Part shown: in pieces, positions 39,249 through 48,058 of the stretch
How positions within the stretch are numbered: position 1 is the first letter of the stretch
Layout: each line of letters opens with the position of its first letter
Assembly (NCBI GenBank): GCA_913049535.1
Contig: CAJWYF010000002.1
Location: forward strand, 1 to 64,000
DNA from: an uncultured Synechococcus sp.
GTDB lineage: Bacteria; Cyanobacteriota; Cyanobacteriia; PCC-6307; Cyanobiaceae
DNA: 64,000 bases
Reading direction: 5' to 3'
Notes under the pieces: model-generated
What the model saw: the letters and a program-made list of their open reading frames with translations, nothing else
The model's database searches: none
What the model was told of the DNA's origin: nothing
Program-made: the position numbers and the translations under genes

Positions 39249-40358
39249 TTGAAGGTGTTGGTGCTCGGCGCTGGACTGGCCGGGACGCTGCTGGCGTTGG
39301 AGCTGGCTGAGGGGGGCGCCCAGGTGGAGTTGGCCGGTGGCCCCATGGTGTCGGGGGCCAGCGGTTGCAGTTACGGCGGGGTGCCGTGGTGGGCCGGCGC
39401 AGATGATGCCTTCGGTCGTTTGCTGGCTGCCGCCCCAGCTCGATGGAGCGCGCTGCAGGACCGTTACGGCGATCTGGGCCTGAGCAGCAGTCAGCTCTGG
39501 CTGCACTGGTCGGCGGCTGATGACCCCGCGGCAGTGGCAGCTGCCCGCAGTGCCCTCGCGACCCTGCCGCAGCGACCGGCACAGCATGCGTTCAGCGCCG
39601 CGGAGCTCTGGCGCGCCGAACCGCTCTTGGCTGGCACTGATCTGGCCGGGGCAGTGCAGCTTCCCTACCTGCAGGTGGATCCTGCTCGGCTGCAGCAGGG
39701 CGTGGAGCAGGCCCTTGCCCGCCTAGGTGTGGAGCGTTCTGCAGCTGTGGATGCTGCGGCTCTGCCCCAGCGGCTTGAGCAGGTGGATGCCGCTGTGGTT
39801 TGCGCGGGTGCCTTCAGCGGCTCAATGCTGCAGCAGCTGGGGCTGACACCGCCTGGGCAGTTGCGTTTCAGCTGGGCTGGTGTGCTGCAGCTGGAGAGAC
39901 CTGAGCTCAGCAGTCCGATTATCGCCATGCCTTTGCTGGGGGCGCGGCGTCAGCGGGAGCTCACTGCCGGCGGTCCGCCTCTGGTGCTGGATCCAGGCCT
40001 GGCCCCTGGTCCGGCAGGAGGTCTGCTGGTCGGTCAGACCTCTTGGTTTGATCAGGGCCTGGAGCATCCGCCTGAGCCCCAGGCTGAAGAGCAGCGGCTG
40101 ATGGCTGTGGCCCGGCAGCTGCTGCCCCATGTGGCCGTTGCAGCCATGGGCCGCATCAGCTTGCACCAGCGGGCTGTGGCCTACAGCACCGACCAGTTGC
40201 CGTTGCTGGGCCCACTTCAGGACTGCAGCGCTATCCACATGTTCACCGGTTTCAGCGGTGCCTTTGCCCAAGTCCCCGTGCTGGCCCCTTTGCTGGCTGG
40301 GGCCATGCTGCGTGGCGAGTGGAGCGAGCTCAGCGACCTGGGCGTGCTGTGTAGGTGA
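39249..40358 (+). CDS. FAD-dependent oxidoreductase (DAO family)
   Basis: KVLVLGAGLAGTLLALELAEGGAQVELAG Rossmann; C-terminal DQLPLLGPLQDCSAIHMFTGFSGAF. Start is TTG. Confidence 0.88.
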   Translation: MKVLVLGAGLAGTLLALELAEGGAQVELAGGPMVSGASGCSYGGVPWWAGADDAFGRLLAAAPARWSALQDRYGDLGLSSSQLWLHWSAADDPAAVAAARSALATLPQRPAQHAFSAAELWRAEPLLAGTDLAGAVQLPYLQVDPARLQQGVEQALARLGVERSAAVDAAALPQRLEQVDAAVVCAGAFSGSMLQQLGLTPPGQLRFSWAGVLQLERPELSSPIIAMPLLGARRQRELTAGGPPLVLDPGLAPGPAGGLLVGQTSWFDQGLEHPPEPQAEEQRLMAVARQLLPHVAVAAMGRISLHQRAVAYSTDQLPLLGPLQDCSAIHMFTGFSGAFAQVPVLAPLLAGAMLRGEWSELSDLGVLCR

Positions 40359-42120
40359 GCTCCGGTGTGAAAGGTGCGGCCGGATCGCGCGGCACGGGCA
40401 ACAACTCGCGCAGCAACCTGGCGTAGGTGATGTTCACATCCACGGTGGCATTGAGCCGTTGCACCAGGCTGCTGATCAGACGCTCCTGGGTGATGGAGAG
40501 GTCCAGCTCACTGGAGAGTCCTGTCTGGTAGCGCAGGCGCACGTCTCGAAAGGCCTCGATGGCGGCGGCCACCCCGCGGCGGGCCGATGCCAGCTTGGCC
40601 AAACTCGCCTCATGGTTGAAAAACGCACTTTCAAGCCTCAGTTGGATGGCGTTTCGACGGGCGGCGTAATCCTCGGCCGTGGCGTCTGAGCGCAGTGCCA
40701 GGGCCCGGGCCCGTCCGGCTGTCGTGCCGGCGTCGAACACCAACCAGGTGAGGCTCAGCCCCAGGGACCAGTCGTAACCGCTGTTGTTGAACACCGTATT
40801 GATGGGACTGCCGCAGCAGCCCCCGTTTTTGGGGATCACGTTGTACATCTGCTCGTTCACGCCGTAGGTGCCGGCATTGGCGAAGAGTGAGAGCTTGGGC
40901 AGCAGTTCTGCGGCCACAGCATCACTGCCGCGCGCCAAGGCTTGGCGCGCGGCCAGGATCGCTTCCAGCTCCGGGTTGCCTCGGTAGGCCGCCAGCAGAC
41001 TGGCCTCCAGATCCAAGGGCCATGCCGGCATGGGCTCAATCGGGTCGGCAGCTGTCACGCTGATCTGCGGGTCGACGTTGAGAACAACAGCGAGGGCACG
41101 GCGTGCAATGGCGCGATCAGCCATGGCTTGGATCAGGGCTTCCTGATCGCTGGCTTCAATGGCGCGGCGGCGCATCACATCGAGCCGGGGCACCAGGCCC
41201 GCCTTCTGCAGATCCAGGGTGTCCTGCAGGATCAGCAGATCGTTCTGCACGGCAGCGTCCTGAATGCGGACGTTCTGATCGGCCTGCTGCAGCGTGTAGT
41301 ACGCCACGCTGACGTCGAGTTGAAGCCGCCTGAGTTGATTGGCGTAGAGGTTGCGCTGCTCGTCCAGGCTGGCGCGTGCGGCCTCAACCGCCGGTGTGCG
41401 GACGAAGTCCAGCAGGGCGTAGTCCAACTGCAGACCTGCCTCACCGTTGTTGTCGAATCCGTTGAAGTAGGCGCCGCCGCCGGCAGGCGTGTAGAAGGGC
41501 CCGTTGGTGGCTTTGCCAGCAGCATCCATCAGCCCGTTCTTGGACATCACCGGGTCGCCATTGAGCGTGTCGTTGCCGCTGGGCACGTTGAGGTTGTTGC
41601 TGCTCTTGCCGCTACTGCCCTCGGCGTAGGCACTGATGCGCGGCCAGTAGGTGCCCAGCGCGGCTTGCAGCTCAGCCAGGGCTGCGGCGACGCGCAGGCG
41701 CCGGGCTTGCAGCTCAGGGTTGTTGGCCAGCGCGATCGCCAGGGCGCGCTTGAGGCTGACCGACTCAATCACTCCTGGTTGGAGCGTCGTGGCGTCGGGT
41801 AATGACAGAGGGGCAGGGGCTCCTGGCTCGGCATCGAGGCGGGTGCTGGCTGCGGCGTTGGGGGCAAGCAGTGACTGCGGCAACGGTTGAGCGGGTGCAA
41901 AACGCTCGGGAATGGGCTCCTTTTCGGCGGGGATCAGGGCGTCAAGGGCACGGAGCTGACGGTCGAGCTGACGCCAGCTCTGCTCCAGCCGCCCGACACC
42001 ACCATCGAGCTGACGATCCCTGAGTAACGACTGCGCCTGCAGTGCAGGCTGGTCCATGACCAGCGGCGCCAGCGCGAGGGCTGCCCACCCCATCAGGCAA
42101 AGCCGGCCCGGCTGGAACAC
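40330..42120 (-). CDS. TolC-family outer membrane efflux protein
   Basis: Signal peptide; ALAIALANNPELQARRLRVAAALAELQAALGTYWPRISAYAEGS; second OEP repeat with GLSLTWLVFDAGTTAGRARALAL. Confidence 0.92.
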   Translation of the reverse strand: MFQPGRLCLMGWAALALAPLVMDQPALQAQSLLRDRQLDGGVGRLEQSWRQLDRQLRALDALIPAEKEPIPERFAPAQPLPQSLLAPNAAASTRLDAEPGAPAPLSLPDATTLQPGVIESVSLKRALAIALANNPELQARRLRVAAALAELQAALGTYWPRISAYAEGSSGKSSNNLNVPSGNDTLNGDPVMSKNGLMDAAGKATNGPFYTPAGGGAYFNGFDNNGEAGLQLDYALLDFVRTPAVEAARASLDEQRNLYANQLRRLQLDVSVAYYTLQQADQNVRIQDAAVQNDLLILQDTLDLQKAGLVPRLDVMRRRAIEASDQEALIQAMADRAIARRALAVVLNVDPQISVTAADPIEPMPAWPLDLEASLLAAYRGNPELEAILAARQALARGSDAVAAELLPKLSLFANAGTYGVNEQMYNVIPKNGGCCGSPINTVFNNSGYDWSLGLSLTWLVFDAGTTAGRARALALRSDATAEDYAARRNAIQLRLESAFFNHEASLAKLASARRGVAAAIEAFRDVRLRYQTGLSSELDLSITQERLISSLVQRLNATVDVNITYARLLRELLPVPRDPAAPFTPELTYTARPGR

Positions 42121-42180
42121 TCTTCACAGCAGAAATCCGGCGCAGTCTGGCTCTGCCTGCCTGTTTCTGCCCGGACTGCG

Positions 42181-43533
42181 TTGCCAATTCCTATGGGGGA
42201 GCAGGCCAAACCAACGCTGACTCAACGGCTGACTCGCGAGCGCGATCGCATCGGCTCGCGATGGGCAGGCCTGAGTGACCACAGCCAGGTGGGTGTGGCG
42301 CTGGCTGGGGTGAGTGGTGTCCTTGGCCTCTGGGCCCTCTTCTGGCCCGTCCCGACGGAGGTCAAGGGCCATGGCGTGCTCATCTATCCCGATAACGCCG
42401 GTGTGCTCAATGCTCGCGTTGATGGTCAGGTGCTTGAGCTCAAGGCTCGGGTCGGGGATGCCGTCCGCAAAGACCAGGTGCTGATGACCCTTTACCTGCC
42501 CGTGCTGGAGCAGCAGCTGGAGCAGCAACGGGGCAACCTCGCCCAGCTGGAGGCCATCAACGCTGATCTCAACCGGCGCGACGCCCTGCGCCTTGAGAGC
42601 GAACGACGGGCCGTTGATGTTGCCTTGGCCAAGCTTGATGGCGACGTCAGGCGCTACGAGGCTCTGCAGAACACCTTCTCAACCAAGCTCAGCAATCTGG
42701 AGTGGCTCAGTGAGCGGCAAGTGGTGGCACCGCTCTCGCGGGCCGTGGTCGCCGTTCAACAGGGCTTCACGGAAACGAGCGTCAGCCTCGATGACGTCAA
42801 GATCAACCGCAAGCAGGTGTTGACGGATTACCAGCAGGTCAAGCTGGAGATTGAGACCGAGGCTCTCAAGCGCCAGTTCCGCATTGACGACCTCAAGCGT
42901 CAGATCGCTGTCACAGAAGCCCAGATCGCATTTGATGGCACCGTCGTGGCTGGCCGCAGTGGCCATGTGCTCGATTTGCAGGTGATCCCCGGTCAGACCG
43001 TCAAATTGAGCGATCGTCTCGGCACGATCGGCAACCTGGCCCAGACCGCAACCAAGGCACCTGATCTCAAGGCGGTCGCCTACTACTCACCGGCTGATGC
43101 CAGACGGCTTCCTCTGGGGTTGCCGGTGGAAGTGGTGCCGCAGTGGAAGCAGCGGGGTCGTTTTGGCGGCATCGTCGGCAAGGTGAGCACTGTGCTGACG
43201 CTGCCTTCCACAGAGAATGACGTCGCCACCACCACTGGCAACCCAGAGTTGGCCAAGTCCCTCACCAAAGACGGGCCAGTGATGCGTGCTGAGATCGAGC
43301 TAGAGCGCGATCGCAACAGCATCGATGGCTATCGCTGGACCCTCTCGTGGGGCAGCGGGGTGTTTCCAATTCGTGAAGGCCTCACCGCCACCTCCCACGC
43401 CTATGTCGAATGGCGCTCCCCGTTGAGCTACGTCATCCCAGGTCTGCGCTCATTGACCGGTGGGTACCGCACCTTGCGGCTCGATCGTCTCTGGAATCGA
43501 TCGTTTCTGCAGCAGCCCGACACGGTTGAATGA
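42181..43533 (+). CDS. HlyD-family membrane fusion protein resembling NHLP bacteriocin-system secretion protein; start may be ATG 42193
   Basis: One TM, then GHGVLIYPDNAGVLNARVDGQVLELKARVGDAVRKDQVLMTL lipoyl half-motif, coiled coil, second half VVAGRSGHVLDLQVIPGQTVKLSDRLGTIG. Confidence 0.85.
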   Translation: MPIPMGEQAKPTLTQRLTRERDRIGSRWAGLSDHSQVGVALAGVSGVLGLWALFWPVPTEVKGHGVLIYPDNAGVLNARVDGQVLELKARVGDAVRKDQVLMTLYLPVLEQQLEQQRGNLAQLEAINADLNRRDALRLESERRAVDVALAKLDGDVRRYEALQNTFSTKLSNLEWLSERQVVAPLSRAVVAVQQGFTETSVSLDDVKINRKQVLTDYQQVKLEIETEALKRQFRIDDLKRQIAVTEAQIAFDGTVVAGRSGHVLDLQVIPGQTVKLSDRLGTIGNLAQTATKAPDLKAVAYYSPADARRLPLGLPVEVVPQWKQRGRFGGIVGKVSTVLTLPSTENDVATTTGNPELAKSLTKDGPVMRAEIELERDRNSIDGYRWTLSWGSGVFPIREGLTATSHAYVEWRSPLSYVIPGLRSLTGGYRTLRLDRLWNRSFLQQPDTVE

Positions 43534-43537
43534 GCCC

Positions 43538-43726
43538 ATGGCCCGCCCGCCCCTGATCCGCAACCCTTTGCTGCGCCGTGAGTTGCCCTGGCTTGTGGCG
43601 GATGTGGTGCTGCTGCTGATCCTCTTCAATGCCAACGCGCCCGAGCTCTGGTTCTGGCTGGTGGTGTTGCTGGTGATTCTTGGCTACCGCTTTGAGCGCT
43701 GGTGGTCATCGCGGCCGCAGGACTGA
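43538..43726 (+). CDS. Small integral membrane protein (62 aa)
   Basis: MARPPLIRNPLLRRELPWLVADVVLLLILFNANAPELWFWLVVLLVILGYRFERWWSSRPQD; two predicted TM; 4 nt after the HlyD gene. Confidence 0.7.
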   Translation: MARPPLIRNPLLRRELPWLVADVVLLLILFNANAPELWFWLVVLLVILGYRFERWWSSRPQD

Positions 43727-43728
43727 GT

Positions 43729-44787
43729 TCAGCTGCCTGCCAGTTCAGCCCATTGCTGTTCAGTTTCCATCAGGGCCCGGCATGCCTGGCGGCAGCGCTG
43801 CATCCGTCCTGCCACCCGCTCGAGTTGGATCAGCTCCAGCGATTGCAGATCATCGTTGTCCAGCTCCCGGTAGATCAGTCGCCAACTTTGCGGTGGCGTG
43901 AAACGATCCTGCGGTGGGGGCGGCAGCAGCTGCCCCTGCCGGCGCGGTTGCAGCAAGATGGAGTGCCATAGCTTCAGGCGGGAGCCAATCGCCACAAGCA
44001 CCTCGCGTTCAGCGTTGTGAATCGGCTTGAGGCTGGCCAGATCGGGTCTGACCGGCGGCTGGCGCAGCAGTCCGCAGATGGCTGTGGTCAGACGGGACCC
44101 CGCCTGGATCAGCAGGATGATCAGCCGGTAGCGCGGATGGCGGCTGGGATTCTCTCCTAGCTCTCGCCCCACATTGGGGAGCTCCTTGCGCAACTGGAGG
44201 ATCCGGTTGCGTGCGGCTTGTTGAAGGGCTTTGGCGCTCGGGCGGCCGGGGCTGGTGTTCTCCAGCGGCGTCAAGGCCTGCTCGACGCCCTGCTGCAGCT
44301 CATCGAGGATCGCAGCCAGGGAGCTGAACACCTGCTCACTGCTGCGCATCGGCCAGAACAGCTGCAGGCCCAGCATGGTGATCAGCACGCCAAAAGCGGT
44401 CCAGAACAGCCGCAGGGAAATCCACATCCCCATATCAGAGCTGTGGATCAGCCAGCCCATGACGATGATCAGGCCGCCGACCTTGTAGCCCACCTTGAGG
44501 CGGAACAGACCGCCCAACAGCCGTAATGCCCCCAAGGTGATGGCCAGCGCCAGGGAGAGGTGGATGTCCCCAAGTCCCCAGAAGGCGATGTAGAGCAGCA
44601 GTCCGCCAAGGATGGTGCCCAGCAGTCGCTGTCGTCCGAGTTCCCAGCTGGCGCCGTAGGTGCCGCCGCTGCAGGCGAACACGGCCAGAGGCACGTAATA
44701 CCCGAAGGCCACACCGCTGATGGCCCCGAAGGCATTGCCAAGGCCGGCCAGGAAGGCGATCCGCAGTTCGCGGCGGGTGACTAACAC
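43729..44787 (-). CDS. FUSC-family membrane protein (second half-unit)
   Basis: RIAFLAGLGNAFGAISGVAFGYYVPLAVFACSGGTYGASWELGRQRLLGTILGGLLLY. GTG at 44787 preferred over the listed 44898 start. Confidence 0.8.
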   Translation of the reverse strand: MLVTRRELRIAFLAGLGNAFGAISGVAFGYYVPLAVFACSGGTYGASWELGRQRLLGTILGGLLLYIAFWGLGDIHLSLALAITLGALRLLGGLFRLKVGYKVGGLIIVMGWLIHSSDMGMWISLRLFWTAFGVLITMLGLQLFWPMRSSEQVFSSLAAILDELQQGVEQALTPLENTSPGRPSAKALQQAARNRILQLRKELPNVGRELGENPSRHPRYRLIILLIQAGSRLTTAICGLLRQPPVRPDLASLKPIHNAEREVLVAIGSRLKLWHSILLQPRRQGQLLPPPPQDRFTPPQSWRLIYRELDNDDLQSLELIQLERVAGRMQRCRQACRALMETEQQWAELAGS

Positions 44788-45737
44788 GGCAGGCTGCGCG
44801 CCAGCGCCCGCACGCTGCCATGCAGGGGCTGCTGCTCCTGGGCAATGGCCAGCGTGGCCAGCACCGGCAGGTTGCGTTGCATCGCCATGGTTCGCCACTG
44901 CCCCATGGAGGCCGGTGGTGCTGCGCCCTGCCCCTGCTGCAGTTCCTGATGCATGGCTTGGATGCTGCTGTGGATCAGCGGGGCCTGCTGCACCACGCCA
45001 TCGGGAAGCTCAGAGAGCATCAGCTCCCAGGCAATCCAATGAAAGTGGGTGTGCTGCCAGAGCAATAGCCGCCGCGGCCAGCCGCTGCGGTGCAGTTTTC
45101 CGCTTCTGGCCCCGGCACGTTCTTTGGCGACGATCTGTTCGATGCGTTGCAGGGCTGACGAGAGCGGTGCCACCAGCAATGGTGCTGGGCGCTGCCCCTG
45201 ACCATCCAGCCAGTGGCAGTAACACTGCAATTGAGCGGCGAGCCGCTGGCGCAGATCCCGGTCTGCAGCACGCAGTTCCTGGTATGCGCCCCAGGGCCAG
45301 AACAGCAACCCCACCAGGATCGCGATGATGCAGCCCACCACCGTGTCGAGCCCTCGATTGAACACGTACGCCCAATCCAGCCTGGTGTAGCTGGGAATCA
45401 TTAGGAACATCACGCTGAGCAAGCCCCCGGTGGCTAACCCGCCGGACCAGCCGAAATAACGCAACACCGGGATCATCAACAGCAGCGACAGCAGCACCCC
45501 AGGCCAGCCCTGCACGATCGTGTGCACGATGAAGGTGATCAGCCCCCCCATCGCTGTGCCCAGCACGCGGCTGCTGGCGGCCTTCAGGGTTTGATCGTCA
45601 CTGTCATCGGTGACCACCACCACAGCAACCAGCGGATACCAGACGAATTCGATCCGTTCGGTCCACAGCGCCACCGCAGCGGTGATGAACGCTGCCGTGG
45701 ACAGCTTGAGCGAGTTGCGCAGCAGGGGAGCTGTCAA
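44781..45737 (-). CDS. FUSC-family membrane protein (first half-unit)
   Basis: LKLSTAAFITAAVALWTERIEFVWYPLVAVVVVTDDSDDQTLKAASSRVLGTAMGGLITFI typical FUSC N-terminal TM module. Confidence 0.85.
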   Translation of the reverse strand: MTAPLLRNSLKLSTAAFITAAVALWTERIEFVWYPLVAVVVVTDDSDDQTLKAASSRVLGTAMGGLITFIVHTIVQGWPGVLLSLLLMIPVLRYFGWSGGLATGGLLSVMFLMIPSYTRLDWAYVFNRGLDTVVGCIIAILVGLLFWPWGAYQELRAADRDLRQRLAAQLQCYCHWLDGQGQRPAPLLVAPLSSALQRIEQIVAKERAGARSGKLHRSGWPRRLLLWQHTHFHWIAWELMLSELPDGVVQQAPLIHSSIQAMHQELQQGQGAAPPASMGQWRTMAMQRNLPVLATLAIAQEQQPLHGSVRALARSLPC

Positions 45738-45805
45738 CGGAACTGCTGCACGGCGACGATGGTTGCAGTGTGCTGGCGCTGAGCGCGGGCTTCAACAGCG
45801 ACTGA

Positions 45806-46054
45806 TCAGCTCAGCAGACCGGCATCGCGCAGCACCGGCAGGAGCCAGCCGGGGATGCCATCGCGATTCCAGTCCCAGATGCCGTGACGTTTGCTGATGA
45901 AGATGTTGTCCTTGCGGCTGAACGCCGCCAGCACCTCAGCGCGATCCAACGCCTCTAGGGCATCCTCGCGGCGGATGCGCCGCAACCGCTCGAGGGGGTT
46001 GAGGTTCACGGACCTTGTGTAACCAAGGGCACATTCTGCCCCGGTCGGATCCAA
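45806..46054 (-). CDS. Conserved hypothetical protein
   Basis: NPLERLRRIRREDALEALDRAEVLAAFSRKDNIFISKRHGIWDWNRDGIPGWLLPVLRDAGLLS; compact ORF. Confidence 0.6.
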   Translation of the reverse strand: MDPTGAECALGYTRSVNLNPLERLRRIRREDALEALDRAEVLAAFSRKDNIFISKRHGIWDWNRDGIPGWLLPVLRDAGLLS

Positions 46055-46059
46055 CCGGC

Positions 46060-46251
46060 TCAGAGATCGCCGCGCAGCTGCTGGCCGCGCAGTTCCAGTT
46101 CAGAGTCGCGCTGCTGCTGCTCTGGTGAATGCTCTGCGACGATCTCAGGCGTGTTGGTGCGCTTGGGTTGCTTTTGAAAACGGCGCTTCAGGCCGGGGTC
46201 CAGGGCGCCCTCGCCGCTGCCGGGCTTGGGATCAGCAAGGGAATCGCTCAT
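46060..46251 (-). CDS. Small hydrophilic hypothetical protein
   Basis: 63-aa ORF immediately upstream of the preceding gene in the same direction. Confidence 0.45.
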   Translation of the reverse strand: MSDSLADPKPGSGEGALDPGLKRRFQKQPKRTNTPEIVAEHSPEQQQRDSELELRGQQLRGDL

Positions 46252-46353
46252 GGAATCAGCATGGGTACCAGGAGGTGTTGGAGTGGTTAAGGAGAGCTGG
46301 CGGTCAGAAACAGGCGCTGTTCCTAGCTTCAGGTCTGAGGTCCCATCGCCCCC

Positions 46354-46881
46354 ATGGCTGTTCCTGCAAGCCGGAGCCTGCGCATCACCACAGGCGTTCT
46401 ATTGCTGCTCGCGGGGTTGGCCTCGATCGTTTTTCCTTTCCTCTCGGCGCTTGCCTTGACGATCGGATTTGGCGCTGTTGCTGTGGTGGCGGGCACGTCG
46501 CAACTGCTGCGCCTTGGCGCCATCGACGATGGTCGCGCCAAGCTCTTTCGCTTGCTGTCGGCGCTGCTGTATCTCGTTGGAGGGATCTTTGTCCTTCTTT
46601 ATCCGCTTGACAGCAGTTTCAGCCTCACCCTGTTCCTTGGCGCCTTGTTGCTGGTAGAAGCGGTGATGGAGCTGGCGGCGGCTGCCACCGCTAGCGGCCC
46701 CGCGCGCTCGGCCGTGCTTGCCGATGGCGTGATCACTGGATTGCTGGGGGTGCTGGTGCTGGCTGAATGGCCCACCGACACGCTTTGGGTCATGGGCACC
46801 CTCTTTGGTGTTGCGTTGTTCATCAGTGCCTTCCGCATGTTCAGCGGGGCCGATGGAGCCTCAAAGGCAGAAGCAAGCTGA
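46354..46881 (+). CDS. HdeD family (DUF308) membrane protein
   Basis: Six-TM pattern; GVLLLLAGLASIVFPFLSALALTIGFGAVAVVAGTSQLL. Confidence 0.85.
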   Translation: MAVPASRSLRITTGVLLLLAGLASIVFPFLSALALTIGFGAVAVVAGTSQLLRLGAIDDGRAKLFRLLSALLYLVGGIFVLLYPLDSSFSLTLFLGALLLVEAVMELAAAATASGPARSAVLADGVITGLLGVLVLAEWPTDTLWVMGTLFGVALFISAFRMFSGADGASKAEAS

Positions 46882-47730
46882 TTAAAGGGGCCGGTCTGGA
46901 CGGCCGACGAACCAGTAGCTGATCCCATCGCGGTAGCCCAGATGGCCGGGCAGGCGTGATCCGCTCAGGGGCTGGCTGGCCAGGAGCTGGGCCAGACCTG
47001 CGAGCTGGATGATATTGAGGTTGGTCTCGATGCTGGTGCTTGCGGCATGCAGCAGTTGAGGCAGGCGCGCGATGCCCTCGGGGGTCGTCAACTTGCTCTT
47101 GAGAGCCTGAAGGGCCTGGCGCTGCCGGCGCATCCGACCCAGGTCGCCTTCTCCGTCATGACGAAAGCGAAGGAACCCCTCAAGTTGTTCGCCGTTGAGG
47201 CGTTGGCGGCCGGCAGGGATGTCGATGCTCAGGCCCTGGCTGCGGTCGCGGTAGTGCAGCGGCTTGGCCACATCCAGCTCGAGTCCACCGAGGGCCTCGG
47301 CGATGCGTTGCAGCCCATCGAGCTTGACGACCAGATGATGGCCAACGGGGCGTCCGAGCATGGCGGACACCTCGGTTTGCACCGCTTCGATGCCACCAAA
47401 CAGGTAGATCGCATTGGCTTTGTGCTCGCCATGTTGTGCTGAGCGCACAAAGGTGTCTCGAGGAATCTGGGTCAGATGCACGCCTGACTCACTGAGATGG
47501 AGGCTGGCCATCACATCCGTGCGTTGCCCGGAGGCATCGGTGCCAAGCAACACCACCTCGCGAGGCACGGGGGTCAGCAGCGCGGGCAGCGATGTTTCAG
47601 GATCAGCCGCCAGGTTGATCAGTGGCTCGAGCGCAAAGGCCCCAAATCCGACACCGCCGCACAGGGCAATCAGCATCCCTGTGATCGGCAACCTGGATCG
47701 AGAGAGAAGGCCGGACTGGGCCATCGGCAA
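46882..47730 (-). CDS. LytR-CpsA-Psr family protein (canonical motifs)
   Basis: VVLLGTDASGQRTDVMASLHLSESGVHLTQIPRDTFV; HYRDRSQGLSIDIPAGRQRLNGEQLEGFLRFRHDGEGDLGRMRRQRQ. Confidence 0.9.
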   Translation of the reverse strand: MPMAQSGLLSRSRLPITGMLIALCGGVGFGAFALEPLINLAADPETSLPALLTPVPREVVLLGTDASGQRTDVMASLHLSESGVHLTQIPRDTFVRSAQHGEHKANAIYLFGGIEAVQTEVSAMLGRPVGHHLVVKLDGLQRIAEALGGLELDVAKPLHYRDRSQGLSIDIPAGRQRLNGEQLEGFLRFRHDGEGDLGRMRRQRQALQALKSKLTTPEGIARLPQLLHAASTSIETNLNIIQLAGLAQLLASQPLSGSRLPGHLGYRDGISYWFVGRPDRPL

Positions 47731-47815
47731 AGCCCCCCTTGAGACCGCGCTGAGGAACCCTTCAAGGTGGAGGGTTAAAACCTGTCGTGGTCAGAAAGTG
47801 CCTGATTCCTTCTGT

Positions 47816-47887
47816 TCAGGTCTTGTCGGTCAAGGTGGTGAGCATCAGCACGGTCAATCCCAGGCAGGCCCCAATGACGATGATCAT
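47816..47887 (-). CDS. Candidate 23-aa single-TM micropeptide
   Basis: My translation: MIIVIGACLGLTVLMLTTLTDKT*. AAGGAG Shine-Dalgarno 4 nt upstream of the ATG; ATGA overlap with the ORF upstream. Confidence 0.5.
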   Translation of the reverse strand: MIIVIGACLGLTVLMLTTLTDKT

Positions 47888-47961
47888 GCGTCTCCTTGAG
47901 CCATCAATTTGGACATGGCGGCTGCAAGGGCGATGCAACCGGCAACGGCAAGAAAGCCCAT
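47884..47961 (-). CDS. Candidate 25-aa single-TM micropeptide
   Basis: My translation: MGFLAVAGCIALAAAMSKLMAQGDA*; stop overlaps the start of the 23-aa ORF (ATGA). Confidence 0.42.
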   Translation of the reverse strand: MGFLAVAGCIALAAAMSKLMAQGDA

Positions 47962-48017
47962 GGTGAAGTTTTCAGATGTGATCCAAGGTTCAACCTCGAT
48001 AGAGCCCTTGCCTGCCA

Positions 48018-48032
48018 GATCGGTTACCGATC
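48018..48032. promoter_or_regulatory. 15-nt palindrome, possible operator
   Basis: GATCGGT-T-ACCGATC, perfect 7-bp arms with 1-nt centre, upstream of the micro-ORF pair and downstream of the ParB-like gene. Confidence 0.35.
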
Positions 48033-48058
48033 CGCGCTTTTAGGTGTAATGACTCAGT

